Shown piece after piece: positions 16,330 to 25,430 of a DNA stretch of 64,000 nucleotides (positions are counted from its first letter, which is position 1; every line of letters begins with the position of its first letter). Under the pieces are notes generated by a model. That model was not told the origin of the DNA, did not search any database, and worked only from the letters and a program-made list of their open reading frames with translations. The position numbers and the translations under genes are program-made. Origin of the DNA: Allomuricauda sp. (GTDB lineage Bacteria; Bacteroidota; Bacteroidia; Flavobacteriales; Flavobacteriaceae); contig NZ_JANQLX010000009.1 in assembly GCF_028280385.1 (NCBI RefSeq), forward strand, positions 124,001 through 188,000, given 5' to 3'.

Positions 16330-17376
16330 CTAATTTAAAGCCCCTTTAGCCAGAATGGCCTTGTTGATTTTCTTGACCAATGAAGGGCCTTCGTACACAA
16401 AACCAGTATACAACTGTACCAAATCAGCTCCTGCTTCCAATTTTTCCAAAGCGTCTTCCGGGGTATGGATTCCTCCCACCCCAATAATTGGAAAAGCTCC
16501 ACCACTCTTTTCGGACAAGAACCGAATGACCTGGGTACTTTTTTGTGTGAGTGGTTTACCACTCAACCCCCCTTTTTCCTCGGTCTGGATCAAATGTGAC
16601 TTCAGCCCCTTTCTGGAAATGGTGGTATTGGTTGCGATTACCCCGTCTATACCGGTTTCTTTTACAATATCCACAATATCCAGTAACTGATCGTTAGACA
16701 GGTCCGGGGCTATTTTCAGCAAAATGGGTTTTTCTTTGGCGGCCAGCTTTTTTGCAAACTTGTTATTTTGCTTTTTGAGCTTTTTGAGCAGATTGGTCAA
16801 AGGTTCCTTATCCTGCAATTCCCGAAGTCCTGGCGTATTGGGCGAGCTTACATTGACCACAAAATAGTCTACATGTTCAAACAGTGCCTCAAAACATATC
16901 AGGTAGTCCTTTACGGCCTTATCGTTGGGTGTGATCTTATTTTTTCCAATGTTCCCACCAATCAGTACCCTATGCTTCTTTTTCAATTGTTCGGCAGCCT
17001 CAAAAACACCCATGTTGTTGAAACCCATCCTGTTTATGATGGCTTGATCGTCCAGCAACCTAAAAAGTCGCTTTTTTGGGTTTCCAGGTTGTGGTTTGGG
17101 CGTTAACGTTCCTATTTCCACAAAACCAAAACCGAAATTTGAAAGCTCGTTGTACAGTATGGCATCCTTGTCAAATCCGGCGGCCAGGCCCACAGGGTTT
17201 TTAAACTTCAGCCCAAAGACCTCCCGTTCCAAAGCAGGGTCTTCAATTGAATACAACTTTCTGAACAAGGGTCCAAACCCGAATTTGGAAAGGATCCTTA
17301 TGGCTTTAAAAGAAAAGTGGTGAGCCGCTTCTGCATCCAGCATAAAAAGAAATGGACGAATAAGGAACTTGTACAT
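16330..17376 (-). CDS. pyrD: Dihydroorotate dehydrogenase (quinone), class 2
   Basis: A 348-residue FMN enzyme. The N-terminal helical segment ([23 protein letters not shown]) is the membrane-associating, quinone-channel domain of class 2 enzymes. The barrel has [47 protein letters not shown] (catalytic Ser) and GGLSGKPL. It oxidises dihydroorotate to orotate with transfer of electrons to menaquinone, in pyrimidine synthesis. It is the first gene of a two-gene unit with the LysE exporter. Confidence 0.96.
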   Translation of the reverse strand: MYKFLIRPFLFMLDAEAAHHFSFKAIRILSKFGFGPLFRKLYSIEDPALEREVFGLKFKNPVGLAAGFDKDAILYNELSNFGFGFVEIGTLTPKPQPGNPKKRLFRLLDDQAIINRMGFNNMGVFEAAEQLKKKHRVLIGGNIGKNKITPNDKAVKDYLICFEALFEHVDYFVVNVSSPNTPGLRELQDKEPLTNLLKKLKKQNNKFAKKLAAKEKPILLKIAPDLSNDQLLDIVDIVKETGIDGVIATNTTISRKGLKSHLIQTEEKGGLSGKPLTQKSTQVIRFLSEKSGGAFPIIGVGGIHTPEDALEKLEAGADLVQLYTGFVYEGPSLVKKINKAILAKGALN

Positions 17377-17430
17377 TCAGAAAATTTTGGACAAAAATAA
17401 AAACTCTCCCATCAGTATCTTAGAAAACCT

Positions 17431-17850
17431 CTATTTTTCGTCAACCGGACCATCCACATAGATAGGACGCAAGGTCAATTGGTTGCAAAGCTCCAAATAC
17501 AGATTGTACTGTCTGTCGTTGAATACGGAAAGTAGACGTTTGTCCAGCATGATGACATTCTGTTTCATGCTATCCAACAAATCTTTGTATTGATAAGAAA
17601 CCGCCATAAGATCCTCAGGCGAGGATTGGGCGTGCCGTCTTAGCAGATGTTTGGCTTTGTCCTTAAGGTACTGGTTACGAACTTTTAGCTCTGCGGACCA
17701 GTTCCTAAGTTGTTCCACCTGAACGTCGTTCAATTGGAATACTTCAACTATGGTGTCATCATCCTTGCCGCCAATGCCCAAAAAGCAATCTTCTTGGGAA
17801 TATGCAAAAAAACTGCATAACAGCATCAATGTAATGAGTATTGGTTTCAA
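17431..17850 (-). CDS. Exported hypothetical protein
   Basis: The reading frame is open to a GTG at 17943, but the best start is the TTG at 17850 (139 residues), which gives a proper signal peptide KPILITLMLLCSFFAYSQ. The longer version adds an unlikely polar leader and would almost touch the divergent pepT start. The mature part is helical and charged (VEQLRNWSAELKVRNQYLKDKAKHLLRR...). No domain is recognised. An internal ATG at 17826 is another option. Confidence 0.5.
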   Translation of the reverse strand: MKPILITLMLLCSFFAYSQEDCFLGIGGKDDDTIVEVFQLNDVQVEQLRNWSAELKVRNQYLKDKAKHLLRRHAQSSPEDLMAVSYQYKDLLDSMKQNVIMLDKRLLSVFNDRQYNLYLELCNQLTLRPIYVDGPVDEK

Positions 17851-17946
17851 TGGTCTGTTATTAGGTAGCGGAAAAGATAGTCCGAAAGGGTCTCTTTTTA
17901 CGAAATTCACGACTGAATAAGCATTATTTTTGATGAAACGCACTTT

Positions 17947-19200
17947 ATGGACCGATTACTGGACAGATTTTTGGAGTTTGTTGCCGTTGATACGCAAAGT
18001 GACCCCTACTCAAAAAGCACCCCTAGCACCCAAAAACAATGGGATTTAGCCAAAAAACTGGTGTTGGAACTGCACCAAATTGGAATGCAGGACGTCTCCA
18101 TCGACGAAAATGCCTATATCATGGCCTCATTGCCCAGTAATGTGGACAAAGAAGTCCCTACCATTGGGTTTATTTCGCATATGGATACATCTCCCGATTT
18201 TAGTGGAAAGAATGTAAAGCCTAAAATTGTAAAGGACTATGATGGCGGGGACATTGTGCTGAACAAATCAAAGGATATTGTACTCTCTCCCTCCTATTTT
18301 GAAGATTTGTTGCAATACAAGGGGCAGACCCTGATCACCACGGATGGAACCACTTTATTGGGTGCAGATGACAAGGCCGGCATTGCAGAGATCATTACGG
18401 CCATGGAATACTTGGTACAACATCCAGAAATTAAGCATGGTCCCATACGGATCGCATTTACCCCTGATGAGGAAATTGGGAGGGGCGCCCATAAATTCGA
18501 CGTGAAAAAATTTGGGGCGGATTGGGCCTATACCATGGATGGTAGCCAAGTTGGGGAATTGGAATACGAAAACTTCAATGCCGCCAGTGCCGAAATCCGG
18601 ATTGAGGGCAAAAGCGTTCATCCCGGCTATGCCAAGAACAAAATGGTAAGTGCCATAGGTATTGCCAATGAATTTCTTGGACTGCTTCCCACCCGGGAAG
18701 TGCCCGAACACACTACGGACAGGGAGGGCTTTTTTCATGTACATAAATTAAAGGGGGAAATAGAATTGGCCCAAATTGAACTTATTATCCGGGATCATGA
18801 TGCGGGTCATTTTGAAGCTCGGAAGCAGCTTTTGACCGATATAACCAATAAACTCAACAAAAAACATGGCGAGTATATCCAATTGAGCATTGATGATCAA
18901 TACCGAAACATGCGGGAAAAAGTGGAGCCGGTTTTCCATATTGTTGAAATAGCCAAGGAAGCCATGGAATCTCTGGGGATAGAACCCATCATCAAACCCA
19001 TACGGGGAGGAACGGACGGGTCGCAACTCAGTTTTATGGGACTACCTTGTCCCAATATTTTTGCCGGGGGCCACAATTTTCACGGCAAATATGAATATAT
19101 TCCACTGGAAAGCATGGAAAAAGCTGTCCAGGTCATTGTAAAAATATGCGAGCTTACCGCCATTCAAATTAATACCCATGGAAAGAGAAAAAAGTCTTGA
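17947..19200 (+). CDS. pepT: Peptidase T (tripeptide aminopeptidase)
   Basis: A 417-residue M20B zinc peptidase. Metal and catalytic motifs are present: SHMDTSPDFSG (His/Asp), LLGADDKAGIAE (bridging Asp), TPDEEIGRGAH (catalytic and ligand Glu), YTMDGSQVGE, and GGHNFHGKYEYIP (final His). It removes N-terminal residues from tripeptides in the cytoplasm. The stop region overlaps the next gene by 23 bp, which indicates cotranscription. Confidence 0.96.
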   Translation: MDRLLDRFLEFVAVDTQSDPYSKSTPSTQKQWDLAKKLVLELHQIGMQDVSIDENAYIMASLPSNVDKEVPTIGFISHMDTSPDFSGKNVKPKIVKDYDGGDIVLNKSKDIVLSPSYFEDLLQYKGQTLITTDGTTLLGADDKAGIAEIITAMEYLVQHPEIKHGPIRIAFTPDEEIGRGAHKFDVKKFGADWAYTMDGSQVGELEYENFNAASAEIRIEGKSVHPGYAKNKMVSAIGIANEFLGLLPTREVPEHTTDREGFFHVHKLKGEIELAQIELIIRDHDAGHFEARKQLLTDITNKLNKKHGEYIQLSIDDQYRNMREKVEPVFHIVEIAKEAMESLGIEPIIKPIRGGTDGSQLSFMGLPCPNIFAGGHNFHGKYEYIPLESMEKAVQVIVKICELTAIQINTHGKRKKS

Positions 19201-19771
19201 ATCCTTTTTTGAAAAAGAACACCCGTTTAAGTCAGGCATTTCACATTTAAGGGACCTTGCTTTGCAAACAGATAGCGTGGAGACTTTTAAGTGGAGCATT
19301 CCAGTATATACGGTCAATGGAAAAAACGTATTTGGAATTGGTAGGTTCAAAAGTCATTTTGGGGTCTGGTTCTTTAACGGTTCTTTCTTGAGCGACCCTA
19401 AAAAGGTGCTTCGGAATGCCCAGGAAGGTAAGACGAAGGGCATGCGTCATTGGAATTTTTCCACCATCGAGGACATAGATTCAGAGGGCGTATTGCAATA
19501 TATGGAGGAGGCCGTTTCCAATGAGAAAAAAGGCCTCAAAATTGCTCCTGACAAAAAGAGCAAGGAACTGATCATTCCCGATCTATTGCAAGCCCAACTG
19601 GAAGCCGACACGGCCCTAAATACAGCATTCACATCGTTTAGCCCCTACAAACAAAGGGAGTTTTGTGAGTTTATTTCAGAGGCAAAACAAGAGAAAACCA
19701 AGTTCCGTCGATTGGAAAAGATACTTCCCATGATCCAAAACGGTACTGGACTCAACGATGCCTACCGATAG
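19178..19771 (+). CDS. YdeI/OmpD-associated family protein with DUF1801-like N-terminus
   Basis: A 197-residue soluble protein. Residues 20-115 match the DUF1801 pattern (TFKWSIPVYTVNGKNVFGIGRFKSHFGVWFFNG...), and the C-terminal part (AQLEADTALNTAFTSFSPYKQREFCEFISEAKQEKTKFRRLEKILPMI) is the YdeI/OmpD-associated helical tail. Functions of both domains are unproven. It overlaps the end of pepT by 23 bp and is probably in the same transcript. Confidence 0.8.
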   Translation: MEREKSLESFFEKEHPFKSGISHLRDLALQTDSVETFKWSIPVYTVNGKNVFGIGRFKSHFGVWFFNGSFLSDPKKVLRNAQEGKTKGMRHWNFSTIEDIDSEGVLQYMEEAVSNEKKGLKIAPDKKSKELIIPDLLQAQLEADTALNTAFTSFSPYKQREFCEFISEAKQEKTKFRRLEKILPMIQNGTGLNDAYR

Positions 19772-19780
19772 GTAGCAGTT

Positions 19781-21124
19781 TTATCCCGGAAGTTTCCAAC
19801 CATTGTGATATTCGTTTCCTAGTAAAGCATTGGCTTCGTCTGTACCAAATTTGGCCGTTTCCGCATTCCAAAAAATGCGCTTTCCGGTCTTGTAGGCGAT
19901 ATTCCCCATATGGCACACCCTCGCCGTATCATATCCCACTTGGATAGGGGCATTGAGAATTTCAGCATTTCTAGATTTTACGGCATCCAGGAAATTAACG
20001 GTATGCAAATCCAGACCATTGGCGTCCACGGTTTGGAGAGGCACCGCTTCTATTTTGGGGCCATTGTCCTGGTTCCAATTGGGTCTGTCCTGTTCTGGAA
20101 TTACCTCCCAACCACCTCGGTTCAGCACTAAGGTTCCATTGTTTCCGATAAAGGCGATGCCATGGTCCCGTCCATAATTGCCCCCATCTATTCCGGTAGC
20201 ATGTTCCCACAACATGGAAAATCCGTCAAACTCATACACGGTCTGAAGGGTATCTGGGGTTTCCTCAGCATCATCAGGGTAGGCAAACTTCCCCCCTATG
20301 GCCATCACCGACTTGGGATGGGCCGCTTTCATTCCATATAGGGCATAGTCAATCAAATGAACGCCCCAATCCGTCATCAGACCACCTGCATAGTCCCAAA
20401 ACCATCTGAAATTAAAATGAAATCTGTTTTTGTTGAATGGTCGTTCTGGAGCGGGTCCCAACCACATTTTATAATCCACTCCATCGGGGGGCATGGCATC
20501 GGGAACCACAGGAATCGACTGCATCCATCCTTGGTAGGCCCACGCCTTGGTTAAACGAATCTGACCCAATTTACCAGAATGCACATAATTAATGGCATCC
20601 ACAAAGTGGGGTTGGCTTCGCTGCCATTGCCCAATTTGTACCATACGGTCGCTGGAATTGACCTTCTTGAGCATTGCATCACATTCAGCAATGGAGTTGG
20701 CAATGGGCTTTTCGCAGTACACATCCTTTCCCGCGTCCACTGCATCCACAAGTTGGAGGCAATGCCAGTGGTCCGGGGTTCCAATGATTACCACATCAAC
20801 ATCCTTGTCCTCCAGCATCTTCCTGTAATCCCCGTACCATTTGGGTTTTTTGATCCCTGCTTTTTCCAATGCCTTGGTTTTGGCATCCAACACATTTTTA
20901 TCCACATCGCAAAGTGCCACAACGTCCACCTCACTATTTTTTAACATGGACAGTAGATTGGTAAATCCCATCCCGTTACAGCCTATCAGTCCTATTTGAA
21001 TTTTGTCGTTCGGACTTGTCTTTTTACGAATTGAAGCCAAAAGCTCCACTGGAAATAATAAGGAAGCTCCCATACCTACTGTTAGTACAGAGCTTTGTTT
21101 GATAAAGTGTCTTCGATTGCCCAT
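19781..21124 (-). CDS. Gfo/Idh/MocA-family oxidoreductase with Tat-type signal
   Basis: A 447-residue NAD(P)-dependent oxidoreductase. The N-terminus GNRRHFIKQSSVLTVG carries the twin-Arg motif (RRHFIK) and a hydrophobic stretch, so it is exported folded to the periplasm. The Rossmann fold follows (IQIGLIGCNGMGFTNL), then the family motif CEKPIANS (EKP, catalytic Lys), and a C-terminal domain with WDYAGGLMTDWGVHLIDYAL. Exported members in Bacteroidota usually act on sugars or glycosides. The substrate is not evident. Confidence 0.9.
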   Translation of the reverse strand: MGNRRHFIKQSSVLTVGMGASLLFPVELLASIRKKTSPNDKIQIGLIGCNGMGFTNLLSMLKNSEVDVVALCDVDKNVLDAKTKALEKAGIKKPKWYGDYRKMLEDKDVDVVIIGTPDHWHCLQLVDAVDAGKDVYCEKPIANSIAECDAMLKKVNSSDRMVQIGQWQRSQPHFVDAINYVHSGKLGQIRLTKAWAYQGWMQSIPVVPDAMPPDGVDYKMWLGPAPERPFNKNRFHFNFRWFWDYAGGLMTDWGVHLIDYALYGMKAAHPKSVMAIGGKFAYPDDAEETPDTLQTVYEFDGFSMLWEHATGIDGGNYGRDHGIAFIGNNGTLVLNRGGWEVIPEQDRPNWNQDNGPKIEAVPLQTVDANGLDLHTVNFLDAVKSRNAEILNAPIQVGYDTARVCHMGNIAYKTGKRIFWNAETAKFGTDEANALLGNEYHNGWKLPG

Positions 21125-21155
21125 GGAAAGTTATTTTGACCTTAAAATACAAAAA

Positions 21156-21181
21156 GCCCCTTGAATTTAAATCCAAGGGGC
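21156..21181 (-). terminator. Rho-independent terminator of the nusB-DUF1573-yajC operon
   Basis: GCCCCTTG (21156-21163) pairs with CAAGGGGC (21174-21181) around a 10-base AT-rich loop. AAAAA at 21151-21155 gives the U-tract on the leftward transcript. It lies just after yajC. Confidence 0.85.
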
Positions 21182-21204
21182 CTTAAGCTTTAGTATTATC
21201 GAAA

Positions 21205-21492
21205 TTACTTCTTGGCGGGAGCGTTTAGTTTTCTACTCATTTCCATACTTATCGCAGAACGATCAAACTTTAGTCTTCCTGCCATGGTCTCGATCACGCA
21301 GGAGAAATCCTTGTCGTTCAATTCCACAATTTTGCCATGGAGTCCGCTTTTGGTGATGACGCGGTCTCCCTTTTTTAATTCTGAAGTAAATTTCTTTTCA
21401 TCCTTTTGACGCTTTATCTGTGGGCGGATCATAAAGAAATACGCCACCACAAAGATGAGCATTAAAGGTAAAAATTGTCCGAGGTTTTCCAT
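21205..21492 (-). CDS. yajC: Preprotein translocase auxiliary subunit YajC
   Basis: A 95-residue protein with one N-terminal transmembrane helix (FLPLMLIFVVAYFFMIRPQIKRQK) and a cytoplasmic domain with LKKGDRVITKSGLHGKIVELND. That is the complete YajC signature. YajC associates with SecDF and supports protein export. It is third in the nusB-DUF1573-yajC operon, an order common in Bacteroidota. Confidence 0.95.
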   Translation of the reverse strand: MENLGQFLPLMLIFVVAYFFMIRPQIKRQKDEKKFTSELKKGDRVITKSGLHGKIVELNDKDFSCVIETMAGRLKFDRSAISMEMSRKLNAPAKK

Positions 21493-21507
21493 TTTTAGGT
21501 ATTGGTT

Positions 21508-21987
21508 CTAGTTTACGGGGCCTGCTTGTGCTGCGCCCTTAGGGTTAACAAAGGCTTTGATTCTAAGCAGCTCTGACCCTTTTTCAGTATTGGCGGTAAC
21601 CGTTACGGTCTTGGTTACTTGGTTTTGCCCAGATCCATTGAACTTAACCAACAATTCTCCGGATTCTCCTGGAGCTATTGGGGTATTTTTTGGATACTCG
21701 GGCACTGTACATCCACAGCTACTTTTAGCATCTGTAATGATCAATGGGGCGTTCCCGGTATTGGTAAATTTAAAGGTTGTTTCCTGTGCCGCACCTTGGG
21801 TAATTGTACCAAAATCATGCTCTTGCTTATCAAAACTCATAATGGGAAGTTGCTTTTGCGCCTCATCCCTATCCGAAGCATTCTCCACGTTGTCGGCAAC
21901 TATCTTGTTAGATGCCTTGTCCTTGCAAGAAACGCTTACAAGACCAACAGCCAAGATCAAACTTAAAATTGTTGTTATTTTTTTCAT
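21508..21987 (-). CDS. DUF1573 lipoprotein
   Basis: A 159-residue lipoprotein (LILAVGLVSVSC, lipidated Cys about residue 21). It carries a single DUF1573 immunoglobulin-like domain: FDKQEHDFGTITQGAAQETTFKFTNTGNAPLIITDAKSSCGCTVPEYPKNTPIAPGESG. The CGC of SSCGCT is the family hallmark. The function is unknown. The gene lies 15 bp upstream of yajC in the operon. Confidence 0.92.
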   Translation of the reverse strand: MKKITTILSLILAVGLVSVSCKDKASNKIVADNVENASDRDEAQKQLPIMSFDKQEHDFGTITQGAAQETTFKFTNTGNAPLIITDAKSSCGCTVPEYPKNTPIAPGESGELLVKFNGSGQNQVTKTVTVTANTEKGSELLRIKAFVNPKGAAQAGPVN

Positions 21988-22026
21988 ACTAAAAATTTAT
22001 TTGTCCAAAATTAATCAAATATTGTT

Positions 22027-22974
22027 TTACTGGAGACCGCGTCCCATTTTTTGCAATTTTCCAGTGGATTTGTACTCCTTTGCGAGTTTGTCCAACACCC
22101 CGTTAATAAAGATGCTGCTCTTGGGAGTGGAATATTCCTTGGCAATTTCCAAATATTCGTTCAGGGTCACTTTCTCAGGAATGGAGGGGAAGTTCAAGAG
22201 TTCGCAAATGGCCATTTTTAGGATAATGGAATCTATTTCCGCAATCCGGTCGTTATCCCAGTTTGGGGTTTTGCCTTCAATTTCCTTTTCCCATTTGGCA
22301 TCGTTGAGCAAGGTTTTGGTGAGCAGGTCATTGGCATAGACCATATCCTGGCGGTCTTTGAGCAAGGTAGGCAGGAAAAAATTCTCGCTGGTGGTCTCGC
22401 GGGCCTTTTTTAACCTTTTGACCAAATAGGTGTTCACTATGGGTATGTCATCCACCCAAGTGAGTTTATCATCTTCAAAATACTCGTAGATCTTTTCATT
22501 GGGCGCTATGATTTCCTTGAACAGTTGTATGATCACATCTTGATCCTGGGTATAGCCGTCCTCCCCGCTATTCATATAATCCTTGTAAATACCACTGGCC
22601 AAAATTTCTTTATGGATGATCTTTACATATTCTTCATGGAGGTACCAATTGTTGAGCTTCCGTTTTGAAAGTTCATCTTTTAGAAGCTGATTTGAAGCAA
22701 TTTGGACCAGCAGCCTATTCTTTATGAATTTTTCAGGATTGGGATAGCCATCATCCTCCGTGGCCAAATATTTCTTTGTGGCGTGCTGTACGTGCTTTTC
22801 CGCCAAACGGTGCAGCTCCATCAATAGGCTCAGTACCAAAAGGTAGAGTACGTACATGTTATCAATACTGATTTTTAGAAACTTCTGCTGCTTTTCCAAA
22901 GAATCATCCTTGGATTGGACCAATGCATAAATGCATTGCATTACCTTTACTCTGATATGCCTTCTGGTAAGCAT
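22027..22974 (-). CDS. nusB: Transcription antitermination factor NusB (long form)
   Basis: A 315-residue protein; NusB is about 140 residues in most bacteria, and the long form with an N-terminal extension is typical of Bacteroidota. The N-terminus MLTRRHIRVKVMQCIYAL and the C-terminal half (KEIEGKTPNWDNDRIAEIDSIILKMAICELLNFPSIPEKVTLNEYLEIAKEYSTPKSSIFINGVLDKLAKE) carry the NusB fold signatures. It promotes antitermination of rRNA transcription together with NusE and BoxA RNA. First gene of the yajC operon. Confidence 0.93.
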   Translation of the reverse strand: MLTRRHIRVKVMQCIYALVQSKDDSLEKQQKFLKISIDNMYVLYLLVLSLLMELHRLAEKHVQHATKKYLATEDDGYPNPEKFIKNRLLVQIASNQLLKDELSKRKLNNWYLHEEYVKIIHKEILASGIYKDYMNSGEDGYTQDQDVIIQLFKEIIAPNEKIYEYFEDDKLTWVDDIPIVNTYLVKRLKKARETTSENFFLPTLLKDRQDMVYANDLLTKTLLNDAKWEKEIEGKTPNWDNDRIAEIDSIILKMAICELLNFPSIPEKVTLNEYLEIAKEYSTPKSSIFINGVLDKLAKEYKSTGKLQKMGRGLQ

Positions 22975-23014
22975 TTTTAAAGAACTTTAAAGTCGTTTGT
23001 TGGCTTTCACTGCG

Positions 23015-23022
23015 CAAAAGTA
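23015..23022 (-). promoter_or_regulatory. -7 promoter element of nusB
   Basis: On the minus strand this reads TACTTTTG, a full TAnnTTTG match, about 40 bp upstream of the nusB ATG. Confidence 0.4.
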
Positions 23023-23097
23023 ATCTTATATTTCTATCCAGCCTACCAAAGTTGTTTTCTTATCAGTTTTATAACATTTACTTTGTATGCTATCGGC

Positions 23098-23105
23098 TAT
23101 CTTTG
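23098..23105 (+). promoter_or_regulatory. -7 promoter element of the ABC exporter gene
   Basis: TATCTTTG matches TAnnTTTG and lies 38 bp before the ATG at 23143. Confidence 0.4.
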
Positions 23106-23142
23106 CTGAATTGTCATTTAAAAACCGCCGCGAAACCCTCCA

Positions 23143-24894
23143 ATGAAGGAACTCAAACACCTTAACAAATACTTCAAAAAATACTGGTTTAAACTGCTCA
23201 TGGGGATTATTATCACCATCATAGCTAGGGTATTCTCATTGATCATGCCTTCCTATGTGAGCAAATCCATTCAGGCCATTGAAGGTTTTATGGGCAATAC
23301 GCTCAATAAATTGGAGGCCCGGGAGCTGTTGTTCGAGTATATATTAATCATTATAGGGGCAGCACTACTTTCCGGTCTGTTTACCTTCTTGATGCGGCAA
23401 ACCATCATCAATGTGTCCAGGTACATTGAATACGACCTTAAAAATGAGGTGTTCGACCATTATCAACTGCTGAATCTCAGTTTCTACAAAAAAAACAGGA
23501 TCGGGGATTTGATGAACCGTATCAGTGAGGATATCAATCAAGTGCGCATGTACGTGGGGCCGGCAATCATGTACGGGATAAATACCCTCACCATGTTTGT
23601 TTGTGTAATTCCGCTCATGTTCATCAAAGCACCCATCCTGGCGGCCTATACGTTGATTCCCCTCCCCATACTATCGGTATTGATTTATCAGATCAGTAAA
23701 ATCATCCATAAACGGAGTACCAAGGTACAGGAGTTTTTGAGCACGCTTTCCACATTTACCCAAGAATCGTTTTCCGGGGTAGCCGTGATAAAGGCCTATG
23801 GCCTGGAACCTAAAATCCATGCCGAGGTAGGTGCACTAGCCCAAGAGGGAAAGGACACCAGCATGGACCTGGCCAAGGTAAACGCATGGTTCTTCCCCTT
23901 AATGATCCTGCTGATCGGTATCAGCAACATTTTTGTGATCTATGTTGGGGGGCAACAGTATATCAATGGAGAAATTGAATCGTTTGGAATCATTGCGGAA
24001 TTCATCCTTTACGTAAACATGCTTACCTGGCCGGTGGCCATTGTGGGTTGGTTGACTTCCATCATCCAAAGGGCGGAAGCCTCCCAAAAAAGAATCAATG
24101 AGTTTTTGTTGGAGGAACCCACCATTAAAAATGAAGTTGAAGAGGCCACCCCGGTATCCGGGGCCATTACCTTTAAGAATGTGAGTTTTACGTATGAGGA
24201 TACCCAAATTACCGCCTTGAACAATATATCCTTTACGATAAATCCAGGGGAAACAGTCGCCTTTTTGGGTAAAACAGGTTCCGGAAAATCCACTATCCTG
24301 GATTTGGTAGCTCGTCTGTACGATGCCACCTCAGGCGAAATTTTGGTGGACGGAAAACCGGTACAACAACTGAACCTGAACAGCTTGCGGAGCAGCATTG
24401 GTGCCGTGCCCCAAGATGCCTTCCTTTTTTCTGACACCATCGAGAACAACATTCGGTTTGGAAATGAAGAAGCAACTTTTGAAGAAATTAGGGATGTGGC
24501 CAAAAAAGCGGTGGTGCATGGAAATATAGAAGGTTTTGCCAAAAAGTACGATACCATTTTAGGTGAACGGGGCATTACCCTTAGTGGGGGACAGAAACAA
24601 CGCGTATCCATTGCCAGGGCTTTGCTTAAAGACCCCAGAATCTATCTTTTTGACGACTGTTTGTCCGCGGTTGATACAGAAACCGAAGAGGAAATTCTGA
24701 ACAATCTGAAGCAAGTATCCGAAAATAAAACCACCTTGATCGTGAGCCATAGGGTATCTTCGGCCAAGAATGCCGACAAGATCATTGTTTTGGAAAATGG
24801 GGCCATAATCCAAGAGGGCACACATGCGGAATTGAACAATATTGATGGATACTATAAAGAGCTGTACATGAACCAACTCTCTGAGAAAGAATAG
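23143..24894 (+). CDS. ABC exporter half-transporter (type IV fold), MdlA/TM287-like
   Basis: A 583-residue fusion of a six-helix ABC exporter membrane domain (about residues 1-310) and an ATPase domain. Walker A reads LGKTGSGKST, the signature LSGGQKQR and the switch His is in LIVSHR. Walker B reads RIYLFDDCLSAVD: the residue after the Walker B Asp is Asp, not the usual catalytic Glu. This is the degenerate type seen in one half of heterodimeric exporters such as TM287/288 and MdlAB. No second half-transporter lies next to it. The substrate is unknown; the inner membrane location is certain. Confidence 0.92.
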   Translation: MKELKHLNKYFKKYWFKLLMGIIITIIARVFSLIMPSYVSKSIQAIEGFMGNTLNKLEARELLFEYILIIIGAALLSGLFTFLMRQTIINVSRYIEYDLKNEVFDHYQLLNLSFYKKNRIGDLMNRISEDINQVRMYVGPAIMYGINTLTMFVCVIPLMFIKAPILAAYTLIPLPILSVLIYQISKIIHKRSTKVQEFLSTLSTFTQESFSGVAVIKAYGLEPKIHAEVGALAQEGKDTSMDLAKVNAWFFPLMILLIGISNIFVIYVGGQQYINGEIESFGIIAEFILYVNMLTWPVAIVGWLTSIIQRAEASQKRINEFLLEEPTIKNEVEEATPVSGAITFKNVSFTYEDTQITALNNISFTINPGETVAFLGKTGSGKSTILDLVARLYDATSGEILVDGKPVQQLNLNSLRSSIGAVPQDAFLFSDTIENNIRFGNEEATFEEIRDVAKKAVVHGNIEGFAKKYDTILGERGITLSGGQKQRVSIARALLKDPRIYLFDDCLSAVDTETEEEILNNLKQVSENKTTLIVSHRVSSAKNADKIIVLENGAIIQEGTHAELNNIDGYYKELYMNQLSEKE

Positions 24895-24972
24895 GAAAAA
24901 AGTTGCTGGATTAGCTTTTTTTTTACATTTTTGGTAGAATTATTCACTATTGCACTAAACACATAAGACCAC

Positions 24973-25344
24973 ATGAGGGACAAGGATATAATGGACCAAG
25001 AGGAGATTTACTCCAAAGTCCTTAGAGCCGGCAGAAGAACTTATTTTTTTGACGTAAGAAGTACAAAGGCCGGGGATTACTACCTAACTATTACGGAAAG
25101 CAAAAAGTTTACCCACGATGATGGTTCTTTCCATTACAAAAAGCACAAAATCTATTTGTACAAGGAAGACTTTACCGCTTTTAAGGAAATCATGGAGGAA
25201 ATGATGGATTACATCATAGATGAAAAAGGACTTGAGGTGATTTCCGAACGTCACCAAAAAGATTTTAAGAAGGAAGAAGAAAACGGTATCAGCGAAAATG
25301 GCGCTGCCGGTAATTTTACCGATGTCAGTTTTGACGATATCTAA
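24973..25344 (+). CDS. PUR-family DNA/RNA-binding protein (DUF3276)
   Basis: A 123-residue protein. Residues 10-95 (VLRAGRRTYFFDVRSTKAGDYYLTITESKKF...HYKKHKIYLYKEDFTAFKEIMEEMMDYI) form the single PUR (purine-rich element binding) repeat common in Bacteroidota. The acidic C-terminal tail is variable. PUR repeats bind single-stranded nucleic acid; the cellular role here is unknown. A second in-frame ATG at 24991 is an alternative start. A strong terminator follows. Confidence 0.9.
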   Translation: MRDKDIMDQEEIYSKVLRAGRRTYFFDVRSTKAGDYYLTITESKKFTHDDGSFHYKKHKIYLYKEDFTAFKEIMEEMMDYIIDEKGLEVISERHQKDFKKEEENGISENGAAGNFTDVSFDDI

Positions 25345-25366
25345 TCCCTTCTTTTAAAAAAAGCTT

Positions 25367-25395
25367 AAAACGGCCTGCAATGCGCAGGCCGTTTT
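25367..25395 (+). terminator. Rho-independent terminator after the PUR gene
   Basis: A perfect 12-bp stem, AAAACGGCCTGC (25367-25378) and GCAGGCCGTTTT (25384-25395), with a 5-base loop, followed by T-rich sequence. Confidence 0.95.
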
Positions 25396-25430
25396 TTATT
25401 TTTAGCATCGACTAATTCTAAAATGTTCAC

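Noticed and set aside
21557-22339. 260-residue rightward ORF over the DUF1573 and nusB genes
   Set aside because: Spans two real genes on the other strand and their gap; no recognisable domain.
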